A stretch of DNA of 64,000 bases, from assembly GCA_050011895.1 (NCBI GenBank), contig JBEKIF010000006.1, positions 124,001 to 188,000 on the forward strand, read 5' to 3'. Position 1 is the first letter of the stretch, and every line of letters begins with the position of its first letter. Shown one piece after another: positions 45,149 to 54,619 of the stretch. The stretch comes from DATBGO01 sp050011895. Lineage in GTDB: Bacteria > Actinomycetota > Actinomycetes > Streptosporangiales > Streptosporangiaceae. Below the pieces are notes generated by a model. That model was given only the letters and a program-made list of their open reading frames with translations. It did no database searches and was not told the DNA's origin. The position numbers were made by a program, and so were the translations under genes.

Positions 45149-47668
45149 CTACTCGCCGACTTCCTGCGCCGCGCCAGCGGGGCCGGACAGGCCGCCACCG
45201 ACGGACTCGCCAGCGGCTGAGCCGCGCCTGATGGCCAGCGCGTCGACGGCCACGGCGCCGGCGGGCCCGCAGATGAGCGGGTTCACGTCGAGCGCAGCAA
45301 GCTCCTCGCCCAGATCGCCGGCGAGCGCGGACAGGCCGGTGATCGCGCGGACGATCGAATCAAGATCTGCTGGCGGCGCGCCGCGAAAGCCGCTCAGCAG
45401 GCTGGCGATCCGCAGTTCGCCGATGAGCTCCGTGGCGGTGCGCTCGTCGACCGGCGGCAGCGCGACCGCCCGGTCGCCGAGCACCTCTACCAGCACGCCG
45501 CCCGCGCCCACCACGATGAGCGGGCCGAGCGCCGGGTCGCGGGCGATGCCGAGGGCCAGCTCGATGCCGGCCGGAATGGTCTCTCCTACGAGCACCCGGG
45601 GGCCGAGCCTGGCAGCAAGATCGCCGTAGGCGGTGGCCAGCTCGGCACGGTCGCCGACGCCCAGGACCACGCCCCTGGCGTCGGACTTGTGCCGGATAGC
45701 CGGCTCGTCGGTCTTCAGGACAACCGGGTAGCCGATCGCCTCGGCGGCCCTCAGCGCGGCGCTAGCGGTGTCGGCGGGCAGCACGTGCGCACTGGCGATG
45801 CCGTATTCGCGCAGCAGCTCAAGCAGGGGCGCGCCGCCGGTTGCCGCCGCATCGAGCAGGTCAACCGCGCGGCGGCGGCGCCCCCGGTCAGGGGCGGGGC
45901 GCTGCAGGGCGGGACCGGCGCCGTGGCTGGCCTGGTCAGGGGCGGGGCGCTGCAGGGCGGGACCGGCGGCGTGGCTGCTTGCCCAGTCGACGGCGGAGCG
46001 CGGCCGGAGCGGGTCGGCGGCGTGGCTGCCTGCCTCGTCAACGATGGAGCGGGAGGGAGAATAACGCGACCGGGCGCGGGCCTGGTCGAGGAGGTGGCCG
46101 AGTGCGAGCAGGCCGGACCGCAGCCCCTCGAGGACCGGGATCCGCGCCCGCCGCAGCCGCTCCGCGAGGTCCTGATCCATCGCGCTTGGCAGGTTGCTGA
46201 GCACCGCGAGCGGCTTGCCGGTGCGCCGCGCCGCGTCCATGACGGCTAGCGGATAGGAGTCATCCCCGTCGAGTTCCCGGACCAGATCCACCGCGAGCAC
46301 GACCACTGCGACCGATGGATCGCCGGCCAGCGCAACGAGCGAGCCGGCGAACAGGCCCCGGGTGTCGGCCCCGGTACCCCACACGTCGAGCGGGTTGCCA
46401 GGCTCAAGACCTGGGTCGAGCAGCTGCGCGAGGCGGCCCTTGGTCGCCGCCCCGATCTGGGCGAACGGCACGCCGAGCTGCTCGGCGAGGTCGGCGGCGT
46501 GGGCCCGCTCCAGCCCTGAATCGTGCACGGTGGCGATGCCCGCGCCTGAAGCCGGGCGGGCCGGGCGGGGCGGGGCGGGCGTATCGCCTGAAGCCGGGCG
46601 GGCCGGGCGGGGCGGGGCGGGCGTATCGCCTGAAGCCGGGCGGAACGGTTCTGGCGTGCCGCCTGCTGCCTGCGGGGGCGGCGCCGCCCGGCGGGGTAGC
46701 ACGGCCGCCCGGCGGGGTAGCACGGCCGTCCGGCGGGGTAGCACGGCCGGCCGGCCGATGGCGAACAGCTCGAGGGTGTCGGTCAGCTCAGCGAGATCGC
46801 CGACCCGGTGCACGCCGTAGGCCCGGGCGAGCGCTTCCCACCCGCCGTCCGCGGCAGCGAGCGCGCCGGAATGGGCGGCCACCATCAGCCGGCCGCGGAC
46901 CGAGCGGCCGACGGTGAGGAGGATGACGGGGATGTCCCGTTCGGCGGCGCGGCCGAGCACCGTGCGCAGCAGGGCTGGCTGCCGGATCGCTTCAAGGACC
47001 AGGGCGAGCACCCTGGTCTGTGGCAGCCCGAGCGCGTAGTCCAGGTAGGACGGCGCGGCGGTGACGAGTTCCTGGCCGGCGGAGACCGCGAGCGTGAAGC
47101 CGATGCCCCTGCGCATCCGCAGCATCGCGGAGAACACCGACCCCGAGTGGGTCACCAGCGCCGCCGGGCCCGCGGGCAGCGGGTCAGGCTCGACGTAACC
47201 GGTCGCGCGCAGCCCGCCGGCCACGTTGACGAAGCCCATGCACCCGGCGCCGCACAGCTCCATACCGGCCGCGGTGGCGATCGCGGCCAGCCGCCCGCGC
47301 AGCGACGGCCGGCCTGCGGACCGGGCCGCTGGATCCTCGTGCGCGTTGCCATAGATGACCGCCGCGCGGTCGCCGCGGCTGGCCGCCAGCATGAGCTGCT
47401 CCTGCAGCGCGGCGTCGGGAACGCCCAGCAGCACCAGGTCGACCGGGCCCGGCAGGTCGGCGAGCGACGGATAGGCCCGCCGCCCGCCGATCTCCGCGTA
47501 CCGCGGGTTGACCGGGTAGATCTCCGGCCGGGCCGGACTCGCGGCGACCTCTGCGAGCATCCGCTCGCCGAACGTGCCCGGCCTGCTCGATGCGCCGACA
47601 ACGGCGACGCTTCTTGCCTCCAGCATCGCGACCAGAGCGGTCCTCGCGCCGGGAGCCTGGAGGGTCAT
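45149..47668 (-). CDS. NDP-forming acyl-CoA synthetase, fused alpha and beta parts (ATP-grasp)
   Basis: 839 residues. Order: CoA-binding Rossmann domain (SVAVVGASSRPGTFG, YPVNPRYAEIGGRRAYPSL), succinyl-CoA-ligase-like domains with HSGALAAADGGWEALARAYGVHRV and, at the C-terminus, an ATP-grasp domain (YPVVLKTDEPAIRHKSDARGVVLGV, VLVGETIPAGIELALGI, ALDVNPLICG). It interconverts acyl-CoA and acid with ATP/ADP. Two low-complexity inserts are coded by repetitive DNA: RRTAVLPRRAAVLPRRAA with RPASGDTPAPP units (about residues 300-376) and repeated GPALQRPAPD (about 533-596). The N-terminal coding sequence is duplicated just upstream. Confidence 0.87.
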   Translation of the reverse strand: MTLQAPGARTALVAMLEARSVAVVGASSRPGTFGERMLAEVAASPARPEIYPVNPRYAEIGGRRAYPSLADLPGPVDLVLLGVPDAALQEQLMLAASRGDRAAVIYGNAHEDPAARSAGRPSLRGRLAAIATAAGMELCGAGCMGFVNVAGGLRATGYVEPDPLPAGPAALVTHSGSVFSAMLRMRRGIGFTLAVSAGQELVTAAPSYLDYALGLPQTRVLALVLEAIRQPALLRTVLGRAAERDIPVILLTVGRSVRGRLMVAAHSGALAAADGGWEALARAYGVHRVGDLAELTDTLELFAIGRPAVLPRRTAVLPRRAAVLPRRAAPPPQAAGGTPEPFRPASGDTPAPPRPARPASGDTPAPPRPARPASGAGIATVHDSGLERAHAADLAEQLGVPFAQIGAATKGRLAQLLDPGLEPGNPLDVWGTGADTRGLFAGSLVALAGDPSVAVVVLAVDLVRELDGDDSYPLAVMDAARRTGKPLAVLSNLPSAMDQDLAERLRRARIPVLEGLRSGLLALGHLLDQARARSRYSPSRSIVDEAGSHAADPLRPRSAVDWASSHAAGPALQRPAPDQASHGAGPALQRPAPDRGRRRRAVDLLDAAATGGAPLLELLREYGIASAHVLPADTASAALRAAEAIGYPVVLKTDEPAIRHKSDARGVVLGVGDRAELATAYGDLAARLGPRVLVGETIPAGIELALGIARDPALGPLIVVGAGGVLVEVLGDRAVALPPVDERTATELIGELRIASLLSGFRGAPPADLDSIVRAITGLSALAGDLGEELAALDVNPLICGPAGAVAVDALAIRRGSAAGESVGGGLSGPAGAAQEVGE

Positions 47669-47727
47669 CCGGCTACCCCCAGCTTTGTGCCCAGAGCGGT
47701 CCGGGCGCCGGGAGCCTGGAGTGTCAT
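47665..47727 (-). CDS. 20-residue leader ORF made by duplication of the acyl-CoA synthetase start
   Basis: The first 12 codons of the acyl-CoA synthetase (MTLQAPGARTAL) occur again 59 bp upstream, in another frame: ATG at 47727, reading MTLQAPGARTALGTKLGVAG then TGA, which overlaps the real ATG at 47668 (ATGA). GGAG lies about 10 nt before the leader start. The overlap allows translational coupling. Whether the peptide itself matters is unknown. Confidence 0.5.
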   Translation of the reverse strand: MTLQAPGARTALGTKLGVAG

Positions 47728-47745
47728 CCGTTCAAATCTCCGCCG

Positions 47746-49392
47746 TCATGCGCGCCGGGTGAGCCGGTGCAGCTGCCGGGACCGGCGCGCGGCCTTCTTG
47801 TCCGCGATCGCGGCCCTGGCCGCCTGCCAGCCGGGGATGCCGCAGACGCCGCCGCCCGCGTGCGTGGCCGAGCTCCCGTAGTACAGGCCGGTCAGCGGGG
47901 TGCGGTAGTCGGCGTAGCCGGGCGCGGGCCGCATGTGGAACAGCTGCTCAAGGGAGAGCTCGCCGTGGAAGATATTGCCGCCGACCAGGCCGTACTCCTG
48001 CTCCATCTGATAGGGCCCGACGATGTCCCTGTGCAGGATCGACGCCGTGAAGTTCGGCGCGAGCTCGTTGTAGCAGTCGATCATCCGGTCCGCGTAGGCC
48101 TCGAGTTCCCCGGTGTGCGGCTTCTCGCTCCAGTCGGCCGGCACCCACTGGGTGAACAGCGACATGATGTGGCTGCCTTCCGGGCACAGCTTGGTGTCGA
48201 AAGTGGTCGGGATCACCCCGTCGCTGAACGGGAACTGGGCGGGACGGCCGTTGCGGGCGTCCTGGAACGCGCGCTCCATGTACTCCATCGACGGCGCCAT
48301 CTCGACTGATCCGGTGTGGTGCTCCTGCAACTGCGAGCCGGGGTCGGCGGTGAAGTCGGGCAGCTCGGCGAGGGCCAGGTTGATCTTCACCACGCCGCTC
48401 CTGGTCTTCCAGTGCTCGATGTCGGAGACGAAGCTATCCGGCAGGTACTCGCTGCCCACCTGCTCCAGGAAGGCCGTCCGCGGGTGCAGCGTGGAAACGA
48501 TGACCTGCGCGCGAAGCTCCTCGCCGTTGTCCAGGATCACGCCGACCGCGCGGTCGCCTTCGATGATCAGGCGGGCGACGCGCGAGCCGGTGCGGATCGC
48601 CGCGCCGTGGGCGCGTGCGGCGGCCTCGATGGCGGCCGAGACGCCGCCCATGCCACCGTCGGCGAAGCCCCAGTTGCCCAGGTGACCGTCACCGACATCG
48701 CCGATGGAGTGGTGGGCCATGACGTAGGCGGTCCCTGGTGAGTACGGGCCGGCCCAGGTGCCGATCACGCCGTTGACCGCCAGGGCGCCCTTTACCTGGG
48801 GAGACTCGAACCAGTCGTCGAGCAGGTCGGCGATGCTCATCGTCATCAGCCGGGTGACGTCGGCGATAGTGCGCACGTCCAGGCCGCGGTGGCGCCAGGC
48901 CAGCCTGAGGGTGCCGGCCAGGTCACGCGGCCGGCGCGAGCCGATCGCCGGCGGCACGGTCAGCAGCAGCGGGCCGAGGACCTCGGCCAGCCCGGCCAGC
49001 CAGGCGTCCCAGCGCGGCATCGCGTCGGCGTCCTTTTTGGACCACCTGGACACCTCCTCGTGGTTACGCTTGGCGTCATCCGCGTACAGCTTGATCGAGC
49101 CGCCTTCAGGAAAGGCCTGGTAATACGGGCCCATCGGGTAGATCTTGTAACCATGTCGGGCAAGGTCGAGCTCGGAGATGATGGTCGGCGGCATCAAGCT
49201 CATGACATAGGAGAGCCGGGTGACCTGGTACTCGGGCGCGTCCGGCCACGGGGCCTCCGTCGTGGCCGCGCCACCGGTCTTGGGCCGGCCTTCGAGCACG
49301 ATGGTGCTGGCGCCCGAGCGGGCCAGGTACGCCGCGGCGACCAGTCCGTTATGCCCCCCGCCCACCACGATCGCGTCGTATGTTGCGGCCAT
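47746..49392 (-). CDS. CrtI / PYROXD2-like FAD-dependent oxidoreductase
   Basis: 548 residues. FAD-binding N-terminus YDAIVVGGGHNGLVAAAYLARSG and GRPKTGGAATTE; middle FADGGMGGVSAAIEAAARAHGAAIRTG with RVARLI; C-terminal YRTPLTGLYYGSSATHAGGGVCGIPGWQAARAAI, typical of phytoene-desaturase-like and PYROXD2 proteins. No carotenoid genes are near, so a non-carotenoid substrate is likelier. It is divergent from the TetR-type regulator with a shared operator. Confidence 0.85.
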   Translation of the reverse strand: MAATYDAIVVGGGHNGLVAAAYLARSGASTIVLEGRPKTGGAATTEAPWPDAPEYQVTRLSYVMSLMPPTIISELDLARHGYKIYPMGPYYQAFPEGGSIKLYADDAKRNHEEVSRWSKKDADAMPRWDAWLAGLAEVLGPLLLTVPPAIGSRRPRDLAGTLRLAWRHRGLDVRTIADVTRLMTMSIADLLDDWFESPQVKGALAVNGVIGTWAGPYSPGTAYVMAHHSIGDVGDGHLGNWGFADGGMGGVSAAIEAAARAHGAAIRTGSRVARLIIEGDRAVGVILDNGEELRAQVIVSTLHPRTAFLEQVGSEYLPDSFVSDIEHWKTRSGVVKINLALAELPDFTADPGSQLQEHHTGSVEMAPSMEYMERAFQDARNGRPAQFPFSDGVIPTTFDTKLCPEGSHIMSLFTQWVPADWSEKPHTGELEAYADRMIDCYNELAPNFTASILHRDIVGPYQMEQEYGLVGGNIFHGELSLEQLFHMRPAPGYADYRTPLTGLYYGSSATHAGGGVCGIPGWQAARAAIADKKAARRSRQLHRLTRRA

Positions 49393-49436
49393 GGATCCGC
49401 CTTCCGTCAGTTGCGGTCATGAGCCCGCGTGGCAAG

Positions 49437-49456
49437 TTGACTGAATGTTCAGTCTA
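49437..49456. promoter_or_regulatory. Operator B between the CrtI-like and TetR genes
   Basis: TTGACTGAATGTTCAGTCTA. The arms GACTGAA and TTCAGTC (49439-49454) are 2 bp apart. It lies 45 bp upstream of both start codons, so it can control both directions, including autoregulation. Confidence 0.7.
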
Positions 49457-49500
49457 GAAACCTGCTACGGTATCGACAAGAGGCCGGGAGGATGTCGCCG

Positions 49501-50178
49501 ATGACCGACCAGGCAGGTGCGGCTGCAGGGGCCCTAGGCACCGCCGACCAGCGCCGCGAGCAGATGCTGCGCGCGGCGCTTGAAGTCATTTCCGAGCGCG
49601 GTTACCCGGAAACCAGGATCGCCGACGTCGCCGAGCGGATCGGGATCAGCCCGGCGCTGGTCATCTACTACTTCAAGACCAAGGACCAGCTGCTGACCGA
49701 GGCCATCAGGCACTCGGAGGACAGCTGGTACGCCAGCGGGCAGCGGCGGATGGCGGCGCTGCCGACCGCGGTGGCCAGGATCGAGGAAATCGTCGCCATG
49801 AGCTGCCTGCCCGAGGCAGACCCCGACACGGACTACTCATGGCTGATCTGGCTGGATTTCTGGGCGCAGGCGGCCAGGAACGCCGAGGTGGCCGCGGTAC
49901 GGCAGAAGTCGGACGAGCGGTGGCGGGAGACGATCAGGGCGCTGGTCCAGGAAGGCCAGCAGGCGGGGGAGTTCACCGAAGTCGACCCGGATGTTTTCGC
50001 GATCCACTTCTCGGCGCTGCTGGACGGGCTGGCCATCCAGATGGCGCTCGAGGATCCGGTCGTCGACCCGGTGACCGCTTTCGAGCTAACCATGCACTTC
50101 GCCGCGAAACAGCTCGGGTTCGGATGGGCGCCCAGCGGGCGCGGGCGTCCGGCGGGGAGCAGCTCAGGAGGGGAGTGA
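49501..50178 (+). CDS. TetR-family regulator, BetI-like
   Basis: 225 residues from the ATG at 49501 (GGGAGG 9 nt upstream; the ATG at 49492 is too close). The helix-turn-helix is REQMLRAALEVISERGYPETRIADVAERIGISPALVIYYFKTKDQLLTEAI. The C-terminal part, SWLIWLDFWAQAARNAEVAAVRQKSDERWRETIRALVQEGQQAGEF, with FAIHFSALLDGLAIQMALED, follows the BetI/TetR_C_6 pattern known from choline/betaine and amine regulators. It sits 3 bp before the ABC ATPase gene, in one operon, and is the natural candidate to bind the five GACTG-N6-CAGTC sites. Confidence 0.88.
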   Translation: MTDQAGAAAGALGTADQRREQMLRAALEVISERGYPETRIADVAERIGISPALVIYYFKTKDQLLTEAIRHSEDSWYASGQRRMAALPTAVARIEEIVAMSCLPEADPDTDYSWLIWLDFWAQAARNAEVAAVRQKSDERWRETIRALVQEGQQAGEFTEVDPDVFAIHFSALLDGLAIQMALEDPVVDPVTAFELTMHFAAKQLGFGWAPSGRGRPAGSSSGGE

Positions 50179-50181
50179 GCA

Positions 50182-51315
50182 GTGGCCGGAGGGCAAATCC
50201 AGCTGGTGTCGCTGACCAAGCGCTTCGTTGAGCTCGCCGTCGATGATGTCGACCTGACCGTCCCGAGCGGTGAGTTCTTCTCCCTGCTCGGCCCGTCTGG
50301 CTGCGGCAAGACGACGACGCTGCGGCTGATCGCGGGCTTCGAGCAGCCGACGTCCGGCCAGGTGCTGCTCGACGAAGTGGACGTGACGATGGTGCCGCCC
50401 AATAAGCGCAACGTCAACACGGTGTTCCAGAGCTACGCGCTGTTCCCGTTCCTGACCGTGTTCGACAACGTGGCCTTCGGCCTGCGCAACCGCAAGCTGG
50501 GCAAGAAAGAGCTGCAAACCAGGGTGCGGGAGGCCATCGACCTCGTTCACCTCGGCTCGTTCACCAAGCGCCGGCCAGGCCAGCTGTCCGGCGGCCAGCA
50601 GCAGCGCGTCGCCCTGGCCCGGGCGCTGGTGCTGCACCCGGCCGTGCTGCTGCTCGACGAGCCGCTCGGCGCGCTGGACGCCAAGCTCCGCCGCTCGCTG
50701 AAGGTCGAGCTCAAGGCGCTGCAGGAACGGGTCGGCATCACGTTCCTGTACGTCACCCACGACCAGGAAGAAGCGCTGACCATGTCCGACCGGGTGGCGG
50801 TCATGCGGAGCGGCAAGATCGTCCAGATCGGTGACCCGCACGAGATCTACGAGGAGCCCGTCGACACCTACGTGGCCGACTTCCTGGGCGTCTCGAATCT
50901 CATGGCGGTCGAGGTGGTGGAACGCCAGGCGGGCTCAAAGTGCGTGGTGCGGCTCGGTGACTCCGCGCTCAGCGTCGAGCAGGGGTCTGCCAACGGGCTC
51001 GGCACGGCATATTGCGTGATCCGGCCGGAACGGGTCCGGATCGAGCCGTTCGGCTCCCCGGGCCCGAACCGGGTGCCCGCCATGGTGGAGCGGCTGGTCT
51101 ACGTCGGATCGGCCACCCAGGTCATGCTCAGGCTCGCGCCGGGTGAGCTGCTCCAGGCGCTGGTGCAGAACGACGGCTCGCATACCCAGCTGGCGCAGGG
51201 CACCCCGGTCCATACGTTCCTGGCGCCGGACGCCCTCCGGGTGCTCGCCGACAACGGCGCCGCCGGGACGGCCACGGCCGACCCCGCCGACACCGGCCTG
51301 CAGCTGATTCAGTAG
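50182..51315 (+). CDS. potA: ABC transporter ATP-binding protein (PotA-like)
   Basis: 377 residues. Walker A GPSGCGKTTT, Q-loop NTVFQSYALFPFLTV, signature LSGGQQQRVALARAL, Walker B LLLDEPLGALDAKLRR, H-loop in VTHDQEEAL, and a C-terminal TOBE domain (AYCVIRPERVRIEP...VYVGSATQVMLRL). The closest well-known type is the spermidine/putrescine importer ATPase. Its permease and binding-protein genes are convergent at 51341-54522. GTG start with GGAGGGGAG upstream. Confidence 0.9.
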   Translation: MAGGQIQLVSLTKRFVELAVDDVDLTVPSGEFFSLLGPSGCGKTTTLRLIAGFEQPTSGQVLLDEVDVTMVPPNKRNVNTVFQSYALFPFLTVFDNVAFGLRNRKLGKKELQTRVREAIDLVHLGSFTKRRPGQLSGGQQQRVALARALVLHPAVLLLDEPLGALDAKLRRSLKVELKALQERVGITFLYVTHDQEEALTMSDRVAVMRSGKIVQIGDPHEIYEEPVDTYVADFLGVSNLMAVEVVERQAGSKCVVRLGDSALSVEQGSANGLGTAYCVIRPERVRIEPFGSPGPNRVPAMVERLVYVGSATQVMLRLAPGELLQALVQNDGSHTQLAQGTPVHTFLAPDALRVLADNGAAGTATADPADTGLQLIQ

Positions 51316-51340
51316 CGGCCGGGCGCTGCGCTCGCGGCGG

Positions 51341-52276
51341 TCAGATCCCGGCGATCGTGGACAGTGCTTGCCGCCGGTCGCCGCGCTCGCCGCGGGTCAT
51401 GAACCGGTAGCCGACATACCCGGCCGTCGCTATCACGAACGACATCACCAGCATGATCGTGCCGAGCGCGTTGAGCGCGGGGCCGCCGTTGCCGCCGTGC
51501 TGCTGGGCGTAGATGTACACCGACATCGGGGTGTTGGCGGCGTTGGAGTTCAGCAGGTCCACGATCACGAAGTCATCGATGACGCTGGAGAAGACCAGCA
51601 CCGCGCTGGCGAAAATGGCCGGGGTGAGCAGCGGCAGCATCACCCGGCGCATGGTCTGCAGCTGGGTCGCGCCGAGGTCGGCCGCGGCCTCCTCGTACTG
51701 TCTCCCGATCGTCACGAGCCGGGCCTGGACGATGATCGCCGGCCAGCTGACGTTCCAGGTGACCAGGGCGAGAGTCTCCGCTGTCGTGCCCAGGCCCACG
51801 GACGTGAACAGCGACGTGAACATGAAGAACATCGCGACGCCGAAGATGAGCTCCGGGATGACGAACGACAGGATCATCACGAAGTTGAAACTCGCGGACG
51901 TGTAACCGCGCCACCGGTTGATGCCGAGCGCGAACGCCACGCCCAGCGGCACCGCGATGAGCGTGGTGTAGGCCGACAGCCGCAGCGTCTGGATGACCGC
52001 CAGCCGCAGCTGCTCATCGTGCAGGACCGAGTTCACCGGGTCGGCGTAGTACCACCGCATGGAGAAGCCCTGCCAGGCGCTCTGCGACTTGCCGTTGTTA
52101 AAGGAGAACAGCACGGCGAGCGCGATCGGCACGATCGACCAGATCAGGTAGAGCCAGGTGAATCCCTCGAGAAACCAGGGATGCCCCCACGGATTGCGGC
52201 GCAGCCGCGGCAGCGGGGACCGGGCGGTCACAGTGCCTGCGGCAGGCCTGGCCGGGGTTGCGGCGGTGGCGCTCAC
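51341..52276 (-). CDS. potC: ABC transporter permease (PotC-like)
   Basis: 311 residues, six transmembrane segments; the first is FLEGFTWLYLIWSIVPIALAVLFSF. The EAA loop EEAAADLGATQLQTMRRVMLPLLTPAIFASAVLVF marks the ATPase docking site. GTG start at 52276 overlaps the upstream PotB-like stop (GTGA), with GGGAGG 5 nt before it. Confidence 0.9.
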   Translation of the reverse strand: MSATAATPARPAAGTVTARSPLPRLRRNPWGHPWFLEGFTWLYLIWSIVPIALAVLFSFNNGKSQSAWQGFSMRWYYADPVNSVLHDEQLRLAVIQTLRLSAYTTLIAVPLGVAFALGINRWRGYTSASFNFVMILSFVIPELIFGVAMFFMFTSLFTSVGLGTTAETLALVTWNVSWPAIIVQARLVTIGRQYEEAAADLGATQLQTMRRVMLPLLTPAIFASAVLVFSSVIDDFVIVDLLNSNAANTPMSVYIYAQQHGGNGGPALNALGTIMLVMSFVIATAGYVGYRFMTRGERGDRRQALSTIAGI

Positions 52277-53208
52277 GCTGCCTCCCTGGACGACCGGTTC
52301 GTCGCCACCACGTAGTAGATCATCGGGACGATGAGGAGCAGCAGCAGCAGCAGGGACAGGACCGCGCCCTGGCCGAAGAAGGACTGCGTCGACAGATTCC
52401 CGTCGATCACGTTGCCGATCATCGCCGTTCCCGCGGTTCCGGACAGCAGCTGATTGGTGAAGTAGTCGCCGAGCATCGGCAGCACCGTGATCAGCAGCCC
52501 GGTCAGGATCGCCTGCCTGGACAGCGGCAGCGTTATCCGCAGGAAGGTGCGCACCCGGCCCAGGCCGAGGTCGCGCCCGGCTTCAAGGAGCGAGCCGTCG
52601 ATCCGGTCCAGCCCGGCGTAGAGCACCAGGATCAGGTACGGGATGTAGCCGTAGACCAGGCCGAGTATCACCGTGTAGGACTGCCCGCCCAGCCAGTCGA
52701 CCGGGTGCGAGACCAGGTGCAAGGTGGTGAGCACCTTGTTCACGTAGCCGTTGGTCTGCAGCAGGTCGATCCAGGCCAGCATCCGCATCATGTAGCTGAT
52801 CCAGAACGGCGCGATCAGCAGGACCAGGAAGAGCGCCTTGCGGCGGCCGGCGAACCTGGCCACGAAGTAGGCCGCCGGATAGCCGATCAGCAGCGAGATG
52901 AACGATGCCGCCGCCGTGTACCACAGCGTCCTGACGAAGATCGGGCCGATGAACGCGCCGCTGCCGACGGTATCGTGCCACACGGCGATCAGGTTGGCCG
53001 CGCTCCAGTCCAGCGGGTTATAGACCGCGATGGGCGTACCGTAGAGCTGGTTCAGCTGCCCGGCCGCGATGGCGAGCACGACATAGAACGGCACGATGAA
53101 CAGCAGTGCCAGCCAGATGATGCCCGGTGCGGCCAGGGCCGCCCAGAAGATCCGGTTATGCTCGCGTGCGGCGCCGCGCCGCCTGGCCAGCCCGCCGCGT
53201 GCCGTCAC
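52273..53208 (-). CDS. potB: ABC transporter permease (PotB-like)
   Basis: 311 residues, six transmembrane segments. It has the first-permease signature GIIWLALLFIVPFYVVLAIA and a large loop before FVRTLWYTAAASFISLLIGYPAAYFVARFAG. The EAA loop is LLEAGRDLGLGRVRTFLRITLPLSRQAILTGLLI. It follows the binding-protein gene by 12 bp and overlaps PotC: operon order is potD-potB-potC. Confidence 0.9.
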   Translation of the reverse strand: MTARGGLARRRGAAREHNRIFWAALAAPGIIWLALLFIVPFYVVLAIAAGQLNQLYGTPIAVYNPLDWSAANLIAVWHDTVGSGAFIGPIFVRTLWYTAAASFISLLIGYPAAYFVARFAGRRKALFLVLLIAPFWISYMMRMLAWIDLLQTNGYVNKVLTTLHLVSHPVDWLGGQSYTVILGLVYGYIPYLILVLYAGLDRIDGSLLEAGRDLGLGRVRTFLRITLPLSRQAILTGLLITVLPMLGDYFTNQLLSGTAGTAMIGNVIDGNLSTQSFFGQGAVLSLLLLLLLIVPMIYYVVATNRSSREAA

Positions 53209-53220
53209 CCGGATCCCTGC

Positions 53221-54522
53221 CTAGACACCGTGGCTGACGGTCTGCCAGGCCTGCTCCCAGAGCTGGTTGGCCGCGATCGGCAGCTGCAGCTGGCTGACCC
53301 CGCGCCGGAAGTACGACGGCAGGACCACGGTGGAGATCAGGCTCTGCGGCAGGATGCCGTCGCTGACCAGGCGCTGCGGCGTGACGCCGTTGACCGGCTG
53401 CATGTAGCCGTTGTAGCTGATGTTGGTCAGGGCGTTCGGCAGGTCCTCCAGGTAGTTGAGGAACAGGTGAGCGAGCACCGGGTTCTGCGCGCCGCGGAGC
53501 ACGGTGTTGGTGTCGTTCGCCACCGGTCCCTTGCCGTCGGTGGGGAACCAGTAGCCGACGACGTCGACCGGGACGCCCTTGGGCATGTACTGCGCGGCCG
53601 CGGCCATGTCGCCGGACCAGGCGTGGTGAATCCAGATCTGCCCGCTGGGCACCTCGGTGTAGTCGTTGTTGTCGATGTGCACGTTGGTCAGCTGAGAGAG
53701 GTTCAGCAGTTCCTGCTGGGCCTTGGTGATCTCGGCGGGGTCGGTCGTGTTCAGGTCGAAGATCCCGTTCTTCATCAGCCCGAGGCTGATGGACTCACGG
53801 TAGTCGTCGAGTATCGCGACCTTGCCCTTGTACTTGCCCTGCCACGGCATCGCCCAGGGGTTCGCCATCGTGTACGGGTTCTCCGGCACGTGGTCTTTGC
53901 GCCACGCGATTCCCGTCGTGTAGATCGTGTACGGGACGGTGTACTGCCAGTGCTGGTCGTAGAACGGGTTGCTGAAATCGGCCCAGGCCTGGCGGATGTT
54001 CGGGATATAGCTGTGGTTGAGCGGCTGGATCGTCTTCTGCTCGATCAGCTGGCCGAGCACGTCGACGGTGACGCCCATGAACACGTCGAAGTTCAGCTGC
54101 CCGCTGGCCAGCTTGGACAGCGCCTCGGTCATCGTGTTGAAGGTGGTCACCTCGACCTTGCAGTTGTACTTCTTGCCGAAGTCGTCGAGGCACGCCTGGT
54201 TGACATACGCGACCCAGTTGTAGATCTTGAGCGTGGCTCCCTGCTCGGCGAGCTGGCCGCTCTTGATCGCCGGGTTGTCCTTGAACAACGGCCAGGTGAC
54301 CGGGTTATTGGGACGCGGCAGCGGTATCCCGCCTGAGGTCAGCGGCCCGGTGCCGCCCGATGAGCCCGATGAGCCCGTGCCGCAGGCCGCGAGCAGGGAG
54401 CCGATGCCCCCGGTCGCGCCGAGGAAAGCGCCCGCCGTGGCGCCCGACCGCAGGAAGCTGCGCCGGGAGGCTCCCGGGCGCGGCGGTGTCCCGTCCGAGC
54501 GCCAGCCTTCTCTCGGATGCAT
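53221..54522 (-). CDS. potD: Extracellular solute-binding protein (PotD-like), Tat lipoprotein
   Basis: 433 residues. The signal GASRRSFLRSGATAGAFLGATGGIGSLLAACG has a twin-arginine motif and a lipobox Cys. The mature part shows LKIYNWVAYVNQACLDDFGKKYNCKVEVTTFNTMTEALSKLASGQLNFDVFMG, the pattern of polyamine-type PotD/PotF proteins, and VPYTIYTTGIAWRKD. The ligand is probably a small amine; Trp and Asp residues for amine binding (NWVAY, HHAWSGD) are present, but specificity is not readable. Operator C is 80 bp upstream. Confidence 0.9.
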   Translation of the reverse strand: MHPREGWRSDGTPPRPGASRRSFLRSGATAGAFLGATGGIGSLLAACGTGSSGSSGGTGPLTSGGIPLPRPNNPVTWPLFKDNPAIKSGQLAEQGATLKIYNWVAYVNQACLDDFGKKYNCKVEVTTFNTMTEALSKLASGQLNFDVFMGVTVDVLGQLIEQKTIQPLNHSYIPNIRQAWADFSNPFYDQHWQYTVPYTIYTTGIAWRKDHVPENPYTMANPWAMPWQGKYKGKVAILDDYRESISLGLMKNGIFDLNTTDPAEITKAQQELLNLSQLTNVHIDNNDYTEVPSGQIWIHHAWSGDMAAAAQYMPKGVPVDVVGYWFPTDGKGPVANDTNTVLRGAQNPVLAHLFLNYLEDLPNALTNISYNGYMQPVNGVTPQRLVSDGILPQSLISTVVLPSYFRRGVSQLQLPIAANQLWEQAWQTVSHGV

Positions 54523-54599
54523 GCCGCACCGCCCTTCGCTAGCGTAGCCAAGTCGCCCCCGGGTGCCCTGGGGTACGGTCCGGGTGCCTGCAGCAACTA

Positions 54600-54619
54600 C
54601 TGACTGAACATTCCGTCAA
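54600..54619 (-). promoter_or_regulatory. Operator C upstream of the binding-protein gene
   Basis: On the minus strand TTGACGGAATGTTCAGTCAG. Arms GACGGAA and TTCAGTC differ by one base; spacing equals sites A, B and D. TTGACG may serve as -35. Confidence 0.6.

Noticed and set aside
52258..54336. A 692-codon open frame antisense to potB and potD
   Set aside because: Composition (Arg/Gln/Val/His-rich, no fold signature) is what the complement of GC-rich coding DNA gives; the opposite strand encodes clear ABC transporter genes.
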